DNA from: Pseudomonadota bacterium
GTDB lineage: Bacteria > Pseudomonadota > Gammaproteobacteria > Burkholderiales > Burkholderiaceae_C
Direction: 5' to 3'
NCBI GenBank assembly: GCA_020161775.1
Contig: JAIUOW010000014.1
Span: forward strand, 1 to 64,000
Length of the DNA: 64,000 nucleotides
How positions within the stretch are numbered: the stretch's first letter is position 1; every line of letters starts with the position of its first letter. The notes beneath the pieces are model-generated. The model saw only the letters and a program-made list of their open reading frames with translations. It was not told the DNA's origin and did no database searches. Below are positions 7,983 through 15,493 of the stretch, piece by piece. The translations under genes and the position numbers were made by a program.

Positions 7983-8276
7983 GGTTGGCGCGCTACCGTT
8001 GGACAGCCAATCTCCTGCTTCGCGGCAGACGGTCGCCGGCGGGGGCGATCTCTGCGGTGGCGAGGAGCACAGGGGGGAGTGTCGGCGCGCGCAGCGCGCA
8101 TTCGTGCACTGACTCGCCGAAGCTGTCTGCGCGGAATGAAGCGAAGCGCAATGCAGCGAGTTCTTCGGCGCCGACCGACCCCCGAGCACCACAGCGGAGT
8201 TTTCGCGAAGCGAAAACCGCCGCAGTGTGAGCCCCCGCCGGCGGCCGCCTGCCGCGAAGCAGCGCGCGCTACCAAC
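7983..8276. repeat. Long inverted repeat B
   Basis: The arms at 8015-8046 and 8231-8262 pair over 32 bases with two mismatches (left arm starts CTGCTTCGCGGCAGACGG). The outer ends GGTTGG (7983) and CCAACC (8271-8276) also pair. Inside lie further palindromes such as TTTTCGCGAAGCGAAAA at about 8200. It abuts inverted repeat A with only eight bases between, so the whole gap 7733-8276 is two consecutive hairpin modules. Nothing protein-like is seen in it. Confidence 0.8.
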
Positions 8277-8285
8277 CCGTTCCCA

Positions 8286-8312
8286 TGGATGCCGGGTCAA
8301 GCCCGGCATGAC
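8286..8312 (+). repeat. REP-like palindromic element, copy 2
   Basis: ATGCCGGG (8289-8296) and the complementary CCCGGCAT (8302-8309) flank TCAAG, in the same context (TGGAT...ATGACAAG) as the element at 1784. The stem differs from copy 1 by paired changes. It lies eight bases beyond the stop codon of the minus-strand MBL-fold gene, so it may serve as its transcription terminator. Confidence 0.75.
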
Positions 8313-8319
8313 AAGACTG

Positions 8320-9309
8320 TCAGGCCTGCAGCGCGGCCCACATTTCCTTGTCGCGCTCGGCCGTCCAGATGCGCGGGTTCTTGATGCCCTTGGCTTCGTC
8401 GTAGGCACGGCTCACGTCAAACGGCAGGCAATGTTCGTAGATGAACACATGGCCAAACACCGGGTCCATGCTCTTGCGGGTGTGGGCCATGGCCGACTTC
8501 AGGTCCATGTTGGCGGCGGCGGCTTCCTTGGCCGCACCAAACAGCGTGGTGACCCAGCGCCTGGTGTAGTCCAGGGCCTTGTTCACGTCGGCGTTGCCCT
8601 TCATGGCTTCACCGCGGCCGGGCACGATGTATTCAGCGTTCAGCGCGCGCAGGGCTTCCAGCGTGGCGGGCCACTCTTCCAGCTGGGCGTCGCCGGTGTA
8701 GACGCCGGCTTCGTATTCGACCAGGTCGCCGCTGAACAGCACTTTTTCTTCTTCGACCCAGGCGATGGTGTCGCCGCGCGTGTGGCCGTAGCCGGGGCTC
8801 CAGATCTGCACCTTCACGCCGCCCAGGTCCACCGTGAGCTTGCCGGGCTTTTCGCCGCGGGCGGCGTCGCCACCACCGATCACCAGGGTGGGCCAGGTCA
8901 GGCCCGGCACGCTGTCGGCGCCACGGAACAGGCGCGGAAAGCGCTCCATCTCGCTTTGCATGTCTTCCTTGCCGCGCTCGATGATCAGGTCCAGCGTGCC
9001 CTGGCTGGCGATGATCTCGGTCGCGCCCTCGGCCGCGTAGGCGCTGGCGCCCAGCACGCGCACCGCGTGGTAATGCGTGAGCAGCACGTACTTGATGGGC
9101 TTGTCGCTCACGCTGCGGATGCGCGCGATCAGGTCGCGCGCCATGTCGGGCGTGGCCGTGGCGTCGCTGACCATGATGAACTTGTCGCCAATGATCACGC
9201 CCGAGTTCGGGTCGCCTTCGGCGGTGTAGGCCCAGCAGTGGGCGCTGAGCTGCTCGAACGTGATCTTCTTGTCGGCCATGTCGGCCTGGGATGCAAATGC
9301 CTTGCTCAT
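8320..9309 (-). CDS. MBL-fold metallo-hydrolase-like protein with an incomplete metal site
   Basis: A 329-residue cytoplasmic protein with the metallo-beta-lactamase fold. The HxHxDH signature is altered to HYHAVR (residues 79-84): His79 and His81 remain, but the usual Asp and His are Val83 and Arg84. GHTRGD (His176) and FSGD (Asp195) are intact, while the last PGHG-type ligand is replaced by PGRG (Arg232). This leaves ligands for at most one metal. Such proteins occur in related genomes, so it is probably a stable subfamily and not a pseudogene. GGAG lies eight bases before the start. Substrate unknown. Confidence 0.85.
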   Translation of the reverse strand: MSKAFASQADMADKKITFEQLSAHCWAYTAEGDPNSGVIIGDKFIMVSDATATPDMARDLIARIRSVSDKPIKYVLLTHYHAVRVLGASAYAAEGATEIIASQGTLDLIIERGKEDMQSEMERFPRLFRGADSVPGLTWPTLVIGGGDAARGEKPGKLTVDLGGVKVQIWSPGYGHTRGDTIAWVEEEKVLFSGDLVEYEAGVYTGDAQLEEWPATLEALRALNAEYIVPGRGEAMKGNADVNKALDYTRRWVTTLFGAAKEAAAANMDLKSAMAHTRKSMDPVFGHVFIYEHCLPFDVSRAYDEAKGIKNPRIWTAERDKEMWAALQA

Positions 9310-9351
9310 CGGGGTGTCTCCAGTGAAGCGGTGAATTTTACCTAACCGTAA

Positions 9352-9858
9352 TCAATTACGCATTGTTGAATTTATCCAACCGACAGCCTGCAGGGCCAAT
9401 GCGTCCAGTGGGGCGCTGGCGTCCAGGCTCAAGACGCCGGGCTCGCCCGTTGGGTCCTGCAGCGCCTCGAACTGGCTGGCCACCAGGCTGGGCGGGTAAA
9501 AGTGGCCGGGGCGCGCGGCCACGCGGCGCAAGGATTCAGCCTGGGTGATGGCCAGGTGCACGAAGCGCAGGCCCGGCGCGGCCGCACGCAGCGTGTCGCG
9601 GTAGGCGCGCTTGAGCGCCGAGCAGGTCAGCACTGCCCCGGCGGGCTGGGCCGCCAGCTGTTCGCCCAGCAGGCGCAGCCAGTCGGCGCGGTCGTCGTCG
9701 GTCAGCGCAATGCCCTGCTGCATCTTGTGGATGTTGCGCTGGGGGTGAAAGTCATCGCCCTCGATCAGCGGCAGGTTCAGCTGCTTTGCAATGCGCTGGC
9801 CCACGGCCGATTTGCCGCAACCGGCCACCCCCATCACCACCAGATGAATGGCCGTCAT
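9352..9858 (-). CDS. gntK: Gluconokinase
   Basis: A 168-residue kinase that phosphorylates D-gluconate to 6-phosphogluconate with ATP, feeding the Entner-Doudoroff or pentose-phosphate route. P-loop GVAGCGKS at residues 10-17, then EGDDFHP and the conserved LTDDDRADWL and CSALKRAYRD blocks; RRVAARPGHFYPPSLVASQFEAL is the lid region. Length and motifs match the GntK family. The start overlaps the stop of the upstream TetR gene by four bases, so the two are cotranscribed. Confidence 0.95.
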   Translation of the reverse strand: MTAIHLVVMGVAGCGKSAVGQRIAKQLNLPLIEGDDFHPQRNIHKMQQGIALTDDDRADWLRLLGEQLAAQPAGAVLTCSALKRAYRDTLRAAAPGLRFVHLAITQAESLRRVAARPGHFYPPSLVASQFEALQDPTGEPGVLSLDASAPLDALALQAVGWINSTMRN

Positions 9859-10454
9859 CCCGCCAGGCCGCCTTCCAGCATCGCAATCACTTCCTCGGCA
9901 AACGCCGCATAGCTCATGGCGCCGCCGGGGCGCAGCCAGGTAAACGTCCAGTTGATCATGCCGAACAGCATCATGGTCACGGCGGTCTGGTTCACCGGGT
10001 TCAGCCGGTGCGGGTAGGCGCGGCGCAGAAAGCGCGTCACGGCCGACACCACGTCGCGCTGGCGGTTCAGGATCAACTCGCGCTGTTCGTCGCCCAGGAA
10101 CTTGGTGTCATTGAGCAGCGCCACATGGCGCGTGGCCGAGGTTTCGTATTCCTCCAGAAAGCTGCGGATCAGCTCGTGCAGCGCGGCCCGGTCGTCCAGG
10201 TTGCGCCGCTGCGCCGTGGCCTCGGCCTGGCCGATGATGGCCAGCAGGCGCTGGGTGTAGCGGTCCAGCAGGTCAAACAGGATGGCGTCCTTGCTGCCGT
10301 AATAGTGGTACAGCCGCGCCTTGCTGGTGCCGCCGGCCGCGGCAATGTCGTTCATGCTGGCGGCCGGGTAGCTCTGACTGGCAAAGCACTGCGCGGCAAT
10401 GTCCAGGATCTCGTCGCGCTTGAGGTCGTGGTGCTGGGACTTGGGGCGGGCCAT
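9855..10454 (-). CDS. TetR-family transcriptional regulator
   Basis: A 199-residue regulator. The N-terminal TetR helix-turn-helix covers residues about 10-57 (ILDIAAQCFASQSYPAASMN, then GGTSKARLYHYYGSKDAIL); the C-terminal half is the variable ligand domain. I prefer the ATG at 10454 (MARPKSQHHDL) to the in-frame one at 10463. It is the first gene of a two-gene unit with gluconokinase. In related bacteria regulators of this subgroup often govern fatty-acid or acyl-CoA genes, so control of gntK itself is not assured. Confidence 0.92.
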   Translation of the reverse strand: MARPKSQHHDLKRDEILDIAAQCFASQSYPAASMNDIAAAGGTSKARLYHYYGSKDAILFDLLDRYTQRLLAIIGQAEATAQRRNLDDRAALHELIRSFLEEYETSATRHVALLNDTKFLGDEQRELILNRQRDVVSAVTRFLRRAYPHRLNPVNQTAVTMMLFGMINWTFTWLRPGGAMSYAAFAEEVIAMLEGGLAG

Positions 10455-10492
10455 GCAGGGCATTATCCCGGTGGGCGTGGTAGGGTTGGCTC

Positions 10493-10957
10493 ATGGCTTC
10501 TACCACCGGTTTTGCCGACTACTGCTGCGAGCTGCTGGCCAGCGTCGGCCCCTGCGAACGCAAGCGCATGTTTGGCGGTTTTGGCATCAGCACCGGCGGC
10601 CTGAGCATTGCCTGGGTGCTCGATCTGGGCGACGGCGAGACGCTGTGGCTCAAGGGCGATGAAGAAACCCGCGGCCTCTACGAGGCGGCGGGTTGCAAGC
10701 GGTTTACCTATACCGCCAAAGGCGTGGCGCGCCACGTCAATTACTTCAGCGCGCCGGATGACGCGATGGAGTCGCCTCAGCTCATGGCGCCGTGGGCGCG
10801 GCAGGCCTTGGCCTGTGCGTTGAAGGCGCAGGCGGCCAAGGCCGTGCGGTCGCGGCCCAGGGCTACATCACCGGCCAGGCCAAAGACGCCGGCCACCAGG
10901 CGGCCCGCCGCGCCCAGGCCCATCAAGGCGGCCAGCCGCAAGTCAGCCAAAGGCTGA
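10493..10957 (+). CDS. TfoX/Sxy N-terminal domain protein
   Basis: A 154-residue protein. Residues about 8-100 form the TfoX N-terminal domain (CERKRMFGGFGISTGGLSIA, WLKGDEETRGLYEAAGCKRF). The last 45 residues are a low-complexity basic tail of Lys, Arg, Ala and Pro, perhaps binding nucleic acid. In Gammaproteobacteria TfoX/Sxy activates competence genes; single-domain relatives like this are mostly uncharacterised. The coding region of the basic tail overlaps the convergent DUF2917 gene by 181 bases. Confidence 0.85.
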   Translation: MASTTGFADYCCELLASVGPCERKRMFGGFGISTGGLSIAWVLDLGDGETLWLKGDEETRGLYEAAGCKRFTYTAKGVARHVNYFSAPDDAMESPQLMAPWARQALACALKAQAAKAVRSRPRATSPARPKTPATRRPAAPRPIKAASRKSAKG

Positions 10958-11316
10958 ACCACGGCCATCTGCCAGCGGCTGGTGGCGCGCAGGGGCGGCG
11001 CTACCAAGGCGGGCAGCGGCTCCCAATTGAAGTAGGCCGGCGCGCTGCGGGTGGCCCCCATGGGCTCCAGCACCACGCGCTGCCCCGCCTGCACCGTGAC
11101 CTGCTGGCCCACCGTCAGGAAATGGTCGCCGCTGTCGGCCGGGCTGTTGCCGTACTGGCCCTCAAACGTGACCCACAGGGCGCCGTGGGCCACGCGCAGA
11201 ATGGCGTCCTCCCGCGGGGCGAGGGTGATGGCACGGCCCGCGCCCAGCTTCCAGGTGCCGGGCAGGGCTGCGGACGACAGGGATTGTTGCGTTTGCGTGA
11301 GCATTTGGGCTGCCAT
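10777..11316 (-). CDS. DUF2917-domain protein
   Basis: A 179-residue protein. Residues about 20-100 form the DUF2917 cupin-like beta domain (WKLGAGRAITLAPREDAILR, HGALWVTFEG, DHFLTVGQQVTV). The C-terminal 60 residues are Ala/Leu rich and amphipathic, and their coding sequence overlaps the TfoX-like gene on the other strand. DUF2917 genes in Burkholderiales commonly lie next to a divergent LysR regulator, as here; a LysR-type box sits between the two. Biochemical role unknown. Confidence 0.85.
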   Translation of the reverse strand: MAAQMLTQTQQSLSSAALPGTWKLGAGRAITLAPREDAILRVAHGALWVTFEGQYGNSPADSGDHFLTVGQQVTVQAGQRVVLEPMGATRSAPAYFNWEPLPALVAPPLRATSRWQMAVVQPLADLRLAALMGLGAAGRLVAGVFGLAGDVALGRDRTALAACAFNAQAKACRAHGAMS

Positions 11317-11395
11317 GGTGTTCTCCAGTTGAGGCGTTCGGGCATTGAATGATCGGCGACGGGTGCTTGGCCGTCCAATGAAAAGGACTTAAGCT

Positions 11396-11418
11396 ATTGA
11401 TTCCGGATACGCATCAAT
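11396..11418 (+). promoter_or_regulatory. LysR-type operator (ATTGAT-N11-ATCAAT)
   Basis: A perfect 6-bp inverted repeat, ATTGAT at 11396-11401 and ATCAAT at 11413-11418, separated by 11 bases. It matches the T-N11-A architecture of LysR-type binding sites and lies in the divergent region between the DUF2917 gene (start 11316) and the LysR gene (start 11462). It probably serves both autorepression and control of the DUF2917 gene. Confidence 0.6.
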
Positions 11419-11461
11419 GCACCTGACACGTTTTGGACGCTCCTGACAGCGGTTGACACCC

Positions 11462-12445
11462 ATGCAGCATTCCCAGACCCACCTGCGCAGCCGCCCCATC
11501 TCGGCCGGCCATCTGCGCGCCTTCGAGGCCGTGGCGCGGCACCTGAACTTCCGCGCCGCGTCGGAAGAAATGGCGCTGACGCAGTCGGCCGTCAGCCGCC
11601 AGATCCAGTCGCTGGAGGAAGAAGTGGGCGTGCCGCTGTTCCTGCGGCACACGCGCGCGGTAGAGCTGACCAGCGCCGGCGCCCAGCTGCTGATGGCCGT
11701 GACGCAGGCGCTGCCGCGCATTGACAGCGCGGTGCGCCAGATCCGCCAGAGCGCCGGGCGCAAGAGCGTGGCGCTGACCACCTTCGCCTCGTTTGCGTCG
11801 ATGTGGCTGATCCCGCGGCTGGAGGCCTTCCAGCACGACAACCCCGACATCGACATCCGCATTGATGCGTCCGACAACGCGCTGGACCTGGACGTGGCCG
11901 ACGTGGACCTGGCCCTGCGCTACGGCCCGGTGGCCAGCATGCCGCCCAATGCCATACGCATGTTTGGCGAGCAGCTGACCCCGGTGGCCAGCCCCTGGCT
12001 GATCAAGAGCGGCGCCCCGCTGAAAAAGCCCGAGGACCTGGCGAACTTTGCCTTGATCGAGGCGGGCGACGCCCACCACACCCACCTGGAATGGCTGACC
12101 TGGCGCCGCTGGTTCGACGAGCGCGGCCTGCCCAAGCAGCAGGCCAAGCGCTGGCTGTTCTTCAACTACGCCTACCAGATGGTGCAGGCGGCGCTGACCG
12201 GCCAGGGGGTGGTGCTGGCCCGCTTGCCGCTGGTGGCGGAAAGCCTGGCGAACGGGGATTTGATTGAGGTGCTGCCGGGGCAGCGCATGGATTCACCGAT
12301 GGCCTATTGGCTGCTGGTGGGGCCGCGCAGTGCGCAGCGGCCGGAGATCAAGGCGTTTTGTGCTTGGCTTATGGCGCAGAGCAAGGCGACGCGGGAAACG
12401 ATTGGGGAGGTGCCGGATCCGGATACTGTGGATGACATGGACTGA
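11462..12445 (+). CDS. LysR-family regulator, GcvA-like
   Basis: A 327-residue regulator. The N-terminal winged helix (about 12-72) has HLRAFEAVARHLNFRAASEE and LTQSAVSRQIQSLEEEVGVP; the rest is the two-lobed inducer-binding domain with TFASFASMWLIPRLEAF, the pattern of the GcvA/AmpR branch. The ATG at 11462 is preferred to the TTG at 11453. The T-N11-A palindrome 44 bases upstream and the divergent DUF2917 gene point to a local regulatory pair. The effector is unknown. Confidence 0.93.
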   Translation: MQHSQTHLRSRPISAGHLRAFEAVARHLNFRAASEEMALTQSAVSRQIQSLEEEVGVPLFLRHTRAVELTSAGAQLLMAVTQALPRIDSAVRQIRQSAGRKSVALTTFASFASMWLIPRLEAFQHDNPDIDIRIDASDNALDLDVADVDLALRYGPVASMPPNAIRMFGEQLTPVASPWLIKSGAPLKKPEDLANFALIEAGDAHHTHLEWLTWRRWFDERGLPKQQAKRWLFFNYAYQMVQAALTGQGVVLARLPLVAESLANGDLIEVLPGQRMDSPMAYWLLVGPRSAQRPEIKAFCAWLMAQSKATRETIGEVPDPDTVDDMD

Positions 12446-12472
12446 TCTCTCTTTGTTTTTGTTTTGTTGGTG

Positions 12473-12829
12473 GTTGATAGACCTCTGTTTTCCCCCCTAT
12501 CCCCCCCGCCCCCTTTCACCCCCGCCGGGGTGAAAGGGGGAGCCTGGATTCTGGTGCTGGTCTCCGGCTAACTGAAGAATCGGGGTGGCGCTGCGGTGCG
12601 CCCCAGGTCCGCCACGGCCCATGCCTGCTGTTGGGGCAGTGGCTGACAAACCAGATGGCCACCGCCCCAACAGCAGGCATGGGCCGTGGTGTGTATGGGT
12701 GTATCGCAGCCTCACCCCGATTCTTCAGGCGTCCGGCGCGCTGAAATCAAATCAGGGCTCCCCCTTTCACCCCGGCGGGGGTGAAAGGGGGCGGGGGGGG
12801 GATAGGGGGGAAAACAGAGGTCTATCAAC
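12473..12829. repeat. 357-bp nested palindrome, copy 1
   Basis: The intergenic region between LysR and the cyclo-ligase gene is one large imperfect palindrome. The outer arms begin GTTGATAGACCTCTGTTTTC and end in the reverse complement at 12829. Each arm carries its own hairpin, CCCCCTTTCACCCC with GGGGTGAAAGGGGG. Next in are GAAGAATCGGGGTG and CACCCCGATTCTTC, and at the centre a near-perfect 32-bp stem (from CCACGGCCCATGCCTGC) around TGACAAACCAGATG. A second copy lies at 17782-18136. It contains long C and G runs and no believable gene. The 409-base gap holds nothing else. Confidence 0.9.
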
Positions 12830-12854
12830 AACCAAAAAAAACAAGAAAAGAAAT

Positions 12855-13439
12855 TCAGACCGGCCAAACCACCCCGTTGTCATTCAAGATCGCATCCAGC
12901 GGCACATCATGGTCCTCCGGTTCCAGCTCCGGCAAAAACCCGTTGGTAAACCCCAGCCCCACCGTAAACGGCCGAGGTTGCAAGGACGCCAGGGTCCGGT
13001 CATAAAACCCACCCCCATACCCCAGCCGGTACCCCCCAGGCCCATACCCCACGCAAGGCACGAACAGCAAGGTCGGCACGATGATCTCGGTGTCCTTGGG
13101 CTTGGGGATGCCGTAGGCGTCTTCTTCCATCGGGCAGCCCGGGTACCAGGCATGGAAGGTCAGCGTCTTGTGCAGCTTGTCCACCACCGGCAGGCCGATG
13201 CGGCGCAGCGCCGGTTCGTCCAGCAGCTCGCCGTCTTCCTTCCAGCGGTGCAGCGCCGGCAGCGGGTCAAATTCGCCCTTGATGGGCCAGTAGGCGCCGA
13301 TCATGGTGTCGGCTCGGCCCACCAGCCAGATGCGCATGACCCGTTGCAGCAGGTCGGCGCGCTCCAGGCGGTCCGGCAGGTTCAGGCGGGCCTCGATGAG
13401 CGCCTTGCGTAAAGACCTTTTTTCCTCTGACGTGTCCAT
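12855..13439 (-). CDS. 5-formyltetrahydrofolate cyclo-ligase
   Basis: A 194-residue enzyme (5-FCL/YgfA/MTHFS family) that converts 5-formyl-THF and ATP to 5,10-methenyl-THF, clearing a dead-end folate. N-terminal basic helix KRSLRKALIEARLNL, then ATP and substrate motifs IVPTLLFVPCVGYGPGG and RLGYGGGFYDRTLA, which is the family signature. Length is normal. Its start codon is only nine bases from that of the divergent Slt gene, so the 5' leaders overlap. Confidence 0.93.
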   Translation of the reverse strand: MDTSEEKRSLRKALIEARLNLPDRLERADLLQRVMRIWLVGRADTMIGAYWPIKGEFDPLPALHRWKEDGELLDEPALRRIGLPVVDKLHKTLTFHAWYPGCPMEEDAYGIPKPKDTEIIVPTLLFVPCVGYGPGGYRLGYGGGFYDRTLASLQPRPFTVGLGFTNGFLPELEPEDHDVPLDAILNDNGVVWPV

Positions 13440-13448
13440 AATGCCCAG

Positions 13449-15476
13449 ATGCAGTTTCGAACCATTCTGACATTGATCGCGGCTGTGGTCGCCTGCGGCG
13501 CGCAGGCGCAGCCGCGCGGCGACGACCTGCTCCTGGACATGCACCAGGCCTACAAGCGCGGCGACACGCGCAAGCTCACGCAAATGCTGCCCCAGTTGCG
13601 CGGCCACGCACTGGAGCCCTGGGCCGCCTACTGGGAGCTGCGCGCGCGGCTGGACAGCGCCAGCGTGCAGGAAATCCAGGACTTCCTGACGCGCTGGGCC
13701 GGCACCTACCAGGAAGACCGCCTGCGCAACGACTGGCTGCTGATGCTGGGCCAGCGGCGAGACTGGACCACTTTTGAGGCCGAATACCCGAAATTCCGCA
13801 TGAACGACGACCGCGAGGTGCGCTGCTATGCCCTGCTGGTGCAGCACCTGACCCAGGGCGCGGCCGCGCCGGCCACGCTGGCCGGCGAGGTGCGGCGCAA
13901 CTGGTATGCCCAGCGCGACGCCGACGACGGCTGTGCCCATGCGGCCAGCCGCCTGATCGGCGAGCGCGACGGCGCCCGCCGTACCGGCAATGCCACCGGC
14001 ATGACCGTGCAGGACGCCTGGGTCAAGGCCCGCCTGGCCACCGAGGCCAACCGCCCGCGCGCGGCGACCAAGGCGGTGGAAATCGTCTCGCCCGAATCCC
14101 TGCCGCTGGTGGCCGAGCTGAACGCCAGCCCGGTGAAGTTCCTGACATCGCGTGTTACCGCGGCGTCCAAAGTCCGCAAGGAACTCATCACGCTGGCGCT
14201 CATCAAGCTGGCCGTGGGCGACGCCGAAGGCGCCGCGCGCCAGCTGGACAGCAAATGGGGCCCGCAGCTCAGCGCCGAGGAGCGCAACTGGGTCTGGGGC
14301 GTGATCGGCAAGCAGGCCGCCAGCAAGCTGTCCAGTGACGCCCTGGGTTACTACGCCAACGTCAGCCGCGACAGCGACCTGTCCGACGACATGCTGGGCT
14401 GGAAGGTGCGCGCCGCCCTGCGCGCGGGCAACCAGCCGCGCTGGGCCGATGTGCTGTCGGCCGTGAACGGCATGAGCGACGAAGCCCAGCGCGACCCCAC
14501 CTGGACGTACTGGAAGGCCCGCGCCCTGCTAGCGACTGCCGCCAACCCCTCAGACAAACGCACCGAAGCCCTGGTGCTGCTCGAACGCATTGCCTCGCCG
14601 CGCGGCTTTTACGAACAGCTGGCGCTGGAGGAACTGGGCCGCAAGATCACCGCGCCCGAACGGCCCCAGCCGCTGACGGCGGAAGAAAAAGACGCCGCCC
14701 GGATGAACCCCAGCCTGAACCGGGGGCTGTACGCCATTGCCATCGGCCTGCGGCCCGAAGGCGTGCGCGAGTGGAACTACGCCACCAACCTGCACAAGAG
14801 CGGCGGCATGACCGACCGCGAGCTGCTGGCCGCGGCGCAGTTTGCCTGCGACCGCGAGGTGTGGGACCGCTGCATCAACACCAGCGAGCGCACCCGCGAC
14901 GTGGTGGACGTGGAGCAGCGCTTTCCCATGCCGTTCCGTGAATCGGTGGTGCGCCGCAGCCGCGAGATCGCGCTGGACCCGGCCTATGTGTATGGCCTGA
15001 TCCGCCAGGAAAGCCGCTTCATCATGGACGCCCGCTCGCACGTGGGCGCATCGGGCCTGATGCAGGTCATGCCCGCCACCGCGCGCTGGACGGCGCGCAA
15101 GATTGGCCTGGCCAACTTCACCGCCGACCAGATCAACGACCGCGAAACCAACATCGCCATCGGCACCGGCTACCTCAAGCTGGTGCTGGATGACTTTGAC
15201 GGCTCCATGCCGCTGGCCGCCGCCGCCTACAACGCCGGCCCCGGGCGCCCGCGCAGCTGGCGCGCGCCCGGCGGCACCGGCCCGGTGCTGGAAGGCGCGG
15301 CCTGGGCCGAGAACGTGCCCTTCAATGAAACGCGCGACTACGTGAAGAAGGTGGTGTCCAACACCACCATGTACGCGGCCATCCTGACCGGCCAGCCGCA
15401 ATCATTGAAGGCCCGCATGGGCACCGTGGGCCCGCGCGATGCGTCCCGGCCCGAACCCAACCGTGACCTGCCCTGA
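13449..15476 (+). CDS. slt: Soluble lytic murein transglycosylase
   Basis: A 675-residue periplasmic enzyme that cleaves peptidoglycan between MurNAc and GlcNAc with formation of 1,6-anhydro ends. A signal peptide (about 1-20, VVACGAQAQ) precedes a long superhelical region of paired helices (about 25-480) and a C-terminal SLT lysozyme-like domain with catalytic Glu521 in GLIRQESRF, followed by GASGLMQVMPATARW and the AAAAYNAGPG block. Domain order and length match Slt70. Divergent from the cyclo-ligase gene with nearly no intergenic space. Confidence 0.95.
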   Translation: MQFRTILTLIAAVVACGAQAQPRGDDLLLDMHQAYKRGDTRKLTQMLPQLRGHALEPWAAYWELRARLDSASVQEIQDFLTRWAGTYQEDRLRNDWLLMLGQRRDWTTFEAEYPKFRMNDDREVRCYALLVQHLTQGAAAPATLAGEVRRNWYAQRDADDGCAHAASRLIGERDGARRTGNATGMTVQDAWVKARLATEANRPRAATKAVEIVSPESLPLVAELNASPVKFLTSRVTAASKVRKELITLALIKLAVGDAEGAARQLDSKWGPQLSAEERNWVWGVIGKQAASKLSSDALGYYANVSRDSDLSDDMLGWKVRAALRAGNQPRWADVLSAVNGMSDEAQRDPTWTYWKARALLATAANPSDKRTEALVLLERIASPRGFYEQLALEELGRKITAPERPQPLTAEEKDAARMNPSLNRGLYAIAIGLRPEGVREWNYATNLHKSGGMTDRELLAAAQFACDREVWDRCINTSERTRDVVDVEQRFPMPFRESVVRRSREIALDPAYVYGLIRQESRFIMDARSHVGASGLMQVMPATARWTARKIGLANFTADQINDRETNIAIGTGYLKLVLDDFDGSMPLAAAAYNAGPGRPRSWRAPGGTGPVLEGAAWAENVPFNETRDYVKKVVSNTTMYAAILTGQPQSLKARMGTVGPRDASRPEPNRDLP

Positions 15477-15493
15477 GGGCCGGGGTACACAGC

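Noticed and set aside
7680-8384. Open frames of up to 234 codons in the hairpin region before the MBL-fold gene
   Set aside because: The frames arise on both strands of inverted repeats, have compositions dominated by Arg, Ala and Cys, and resemble no protein.
12490-12545. CCCCCTTTCACCCC...GGGGTGAAAGGGGG arm hairpins as simple transcription terminators
   Set aside because: The hairpins lack a T run and are part of the larger repeated palindrome; a termination effect is possible but not their defining structure.
12585-13005. Open frames within the large palindrome and over the cyclo-ligase gene
   Set aside because: They translate the palindrome arms (Gly/Pro runs) and are not supported by a ribosome binding site or any family.
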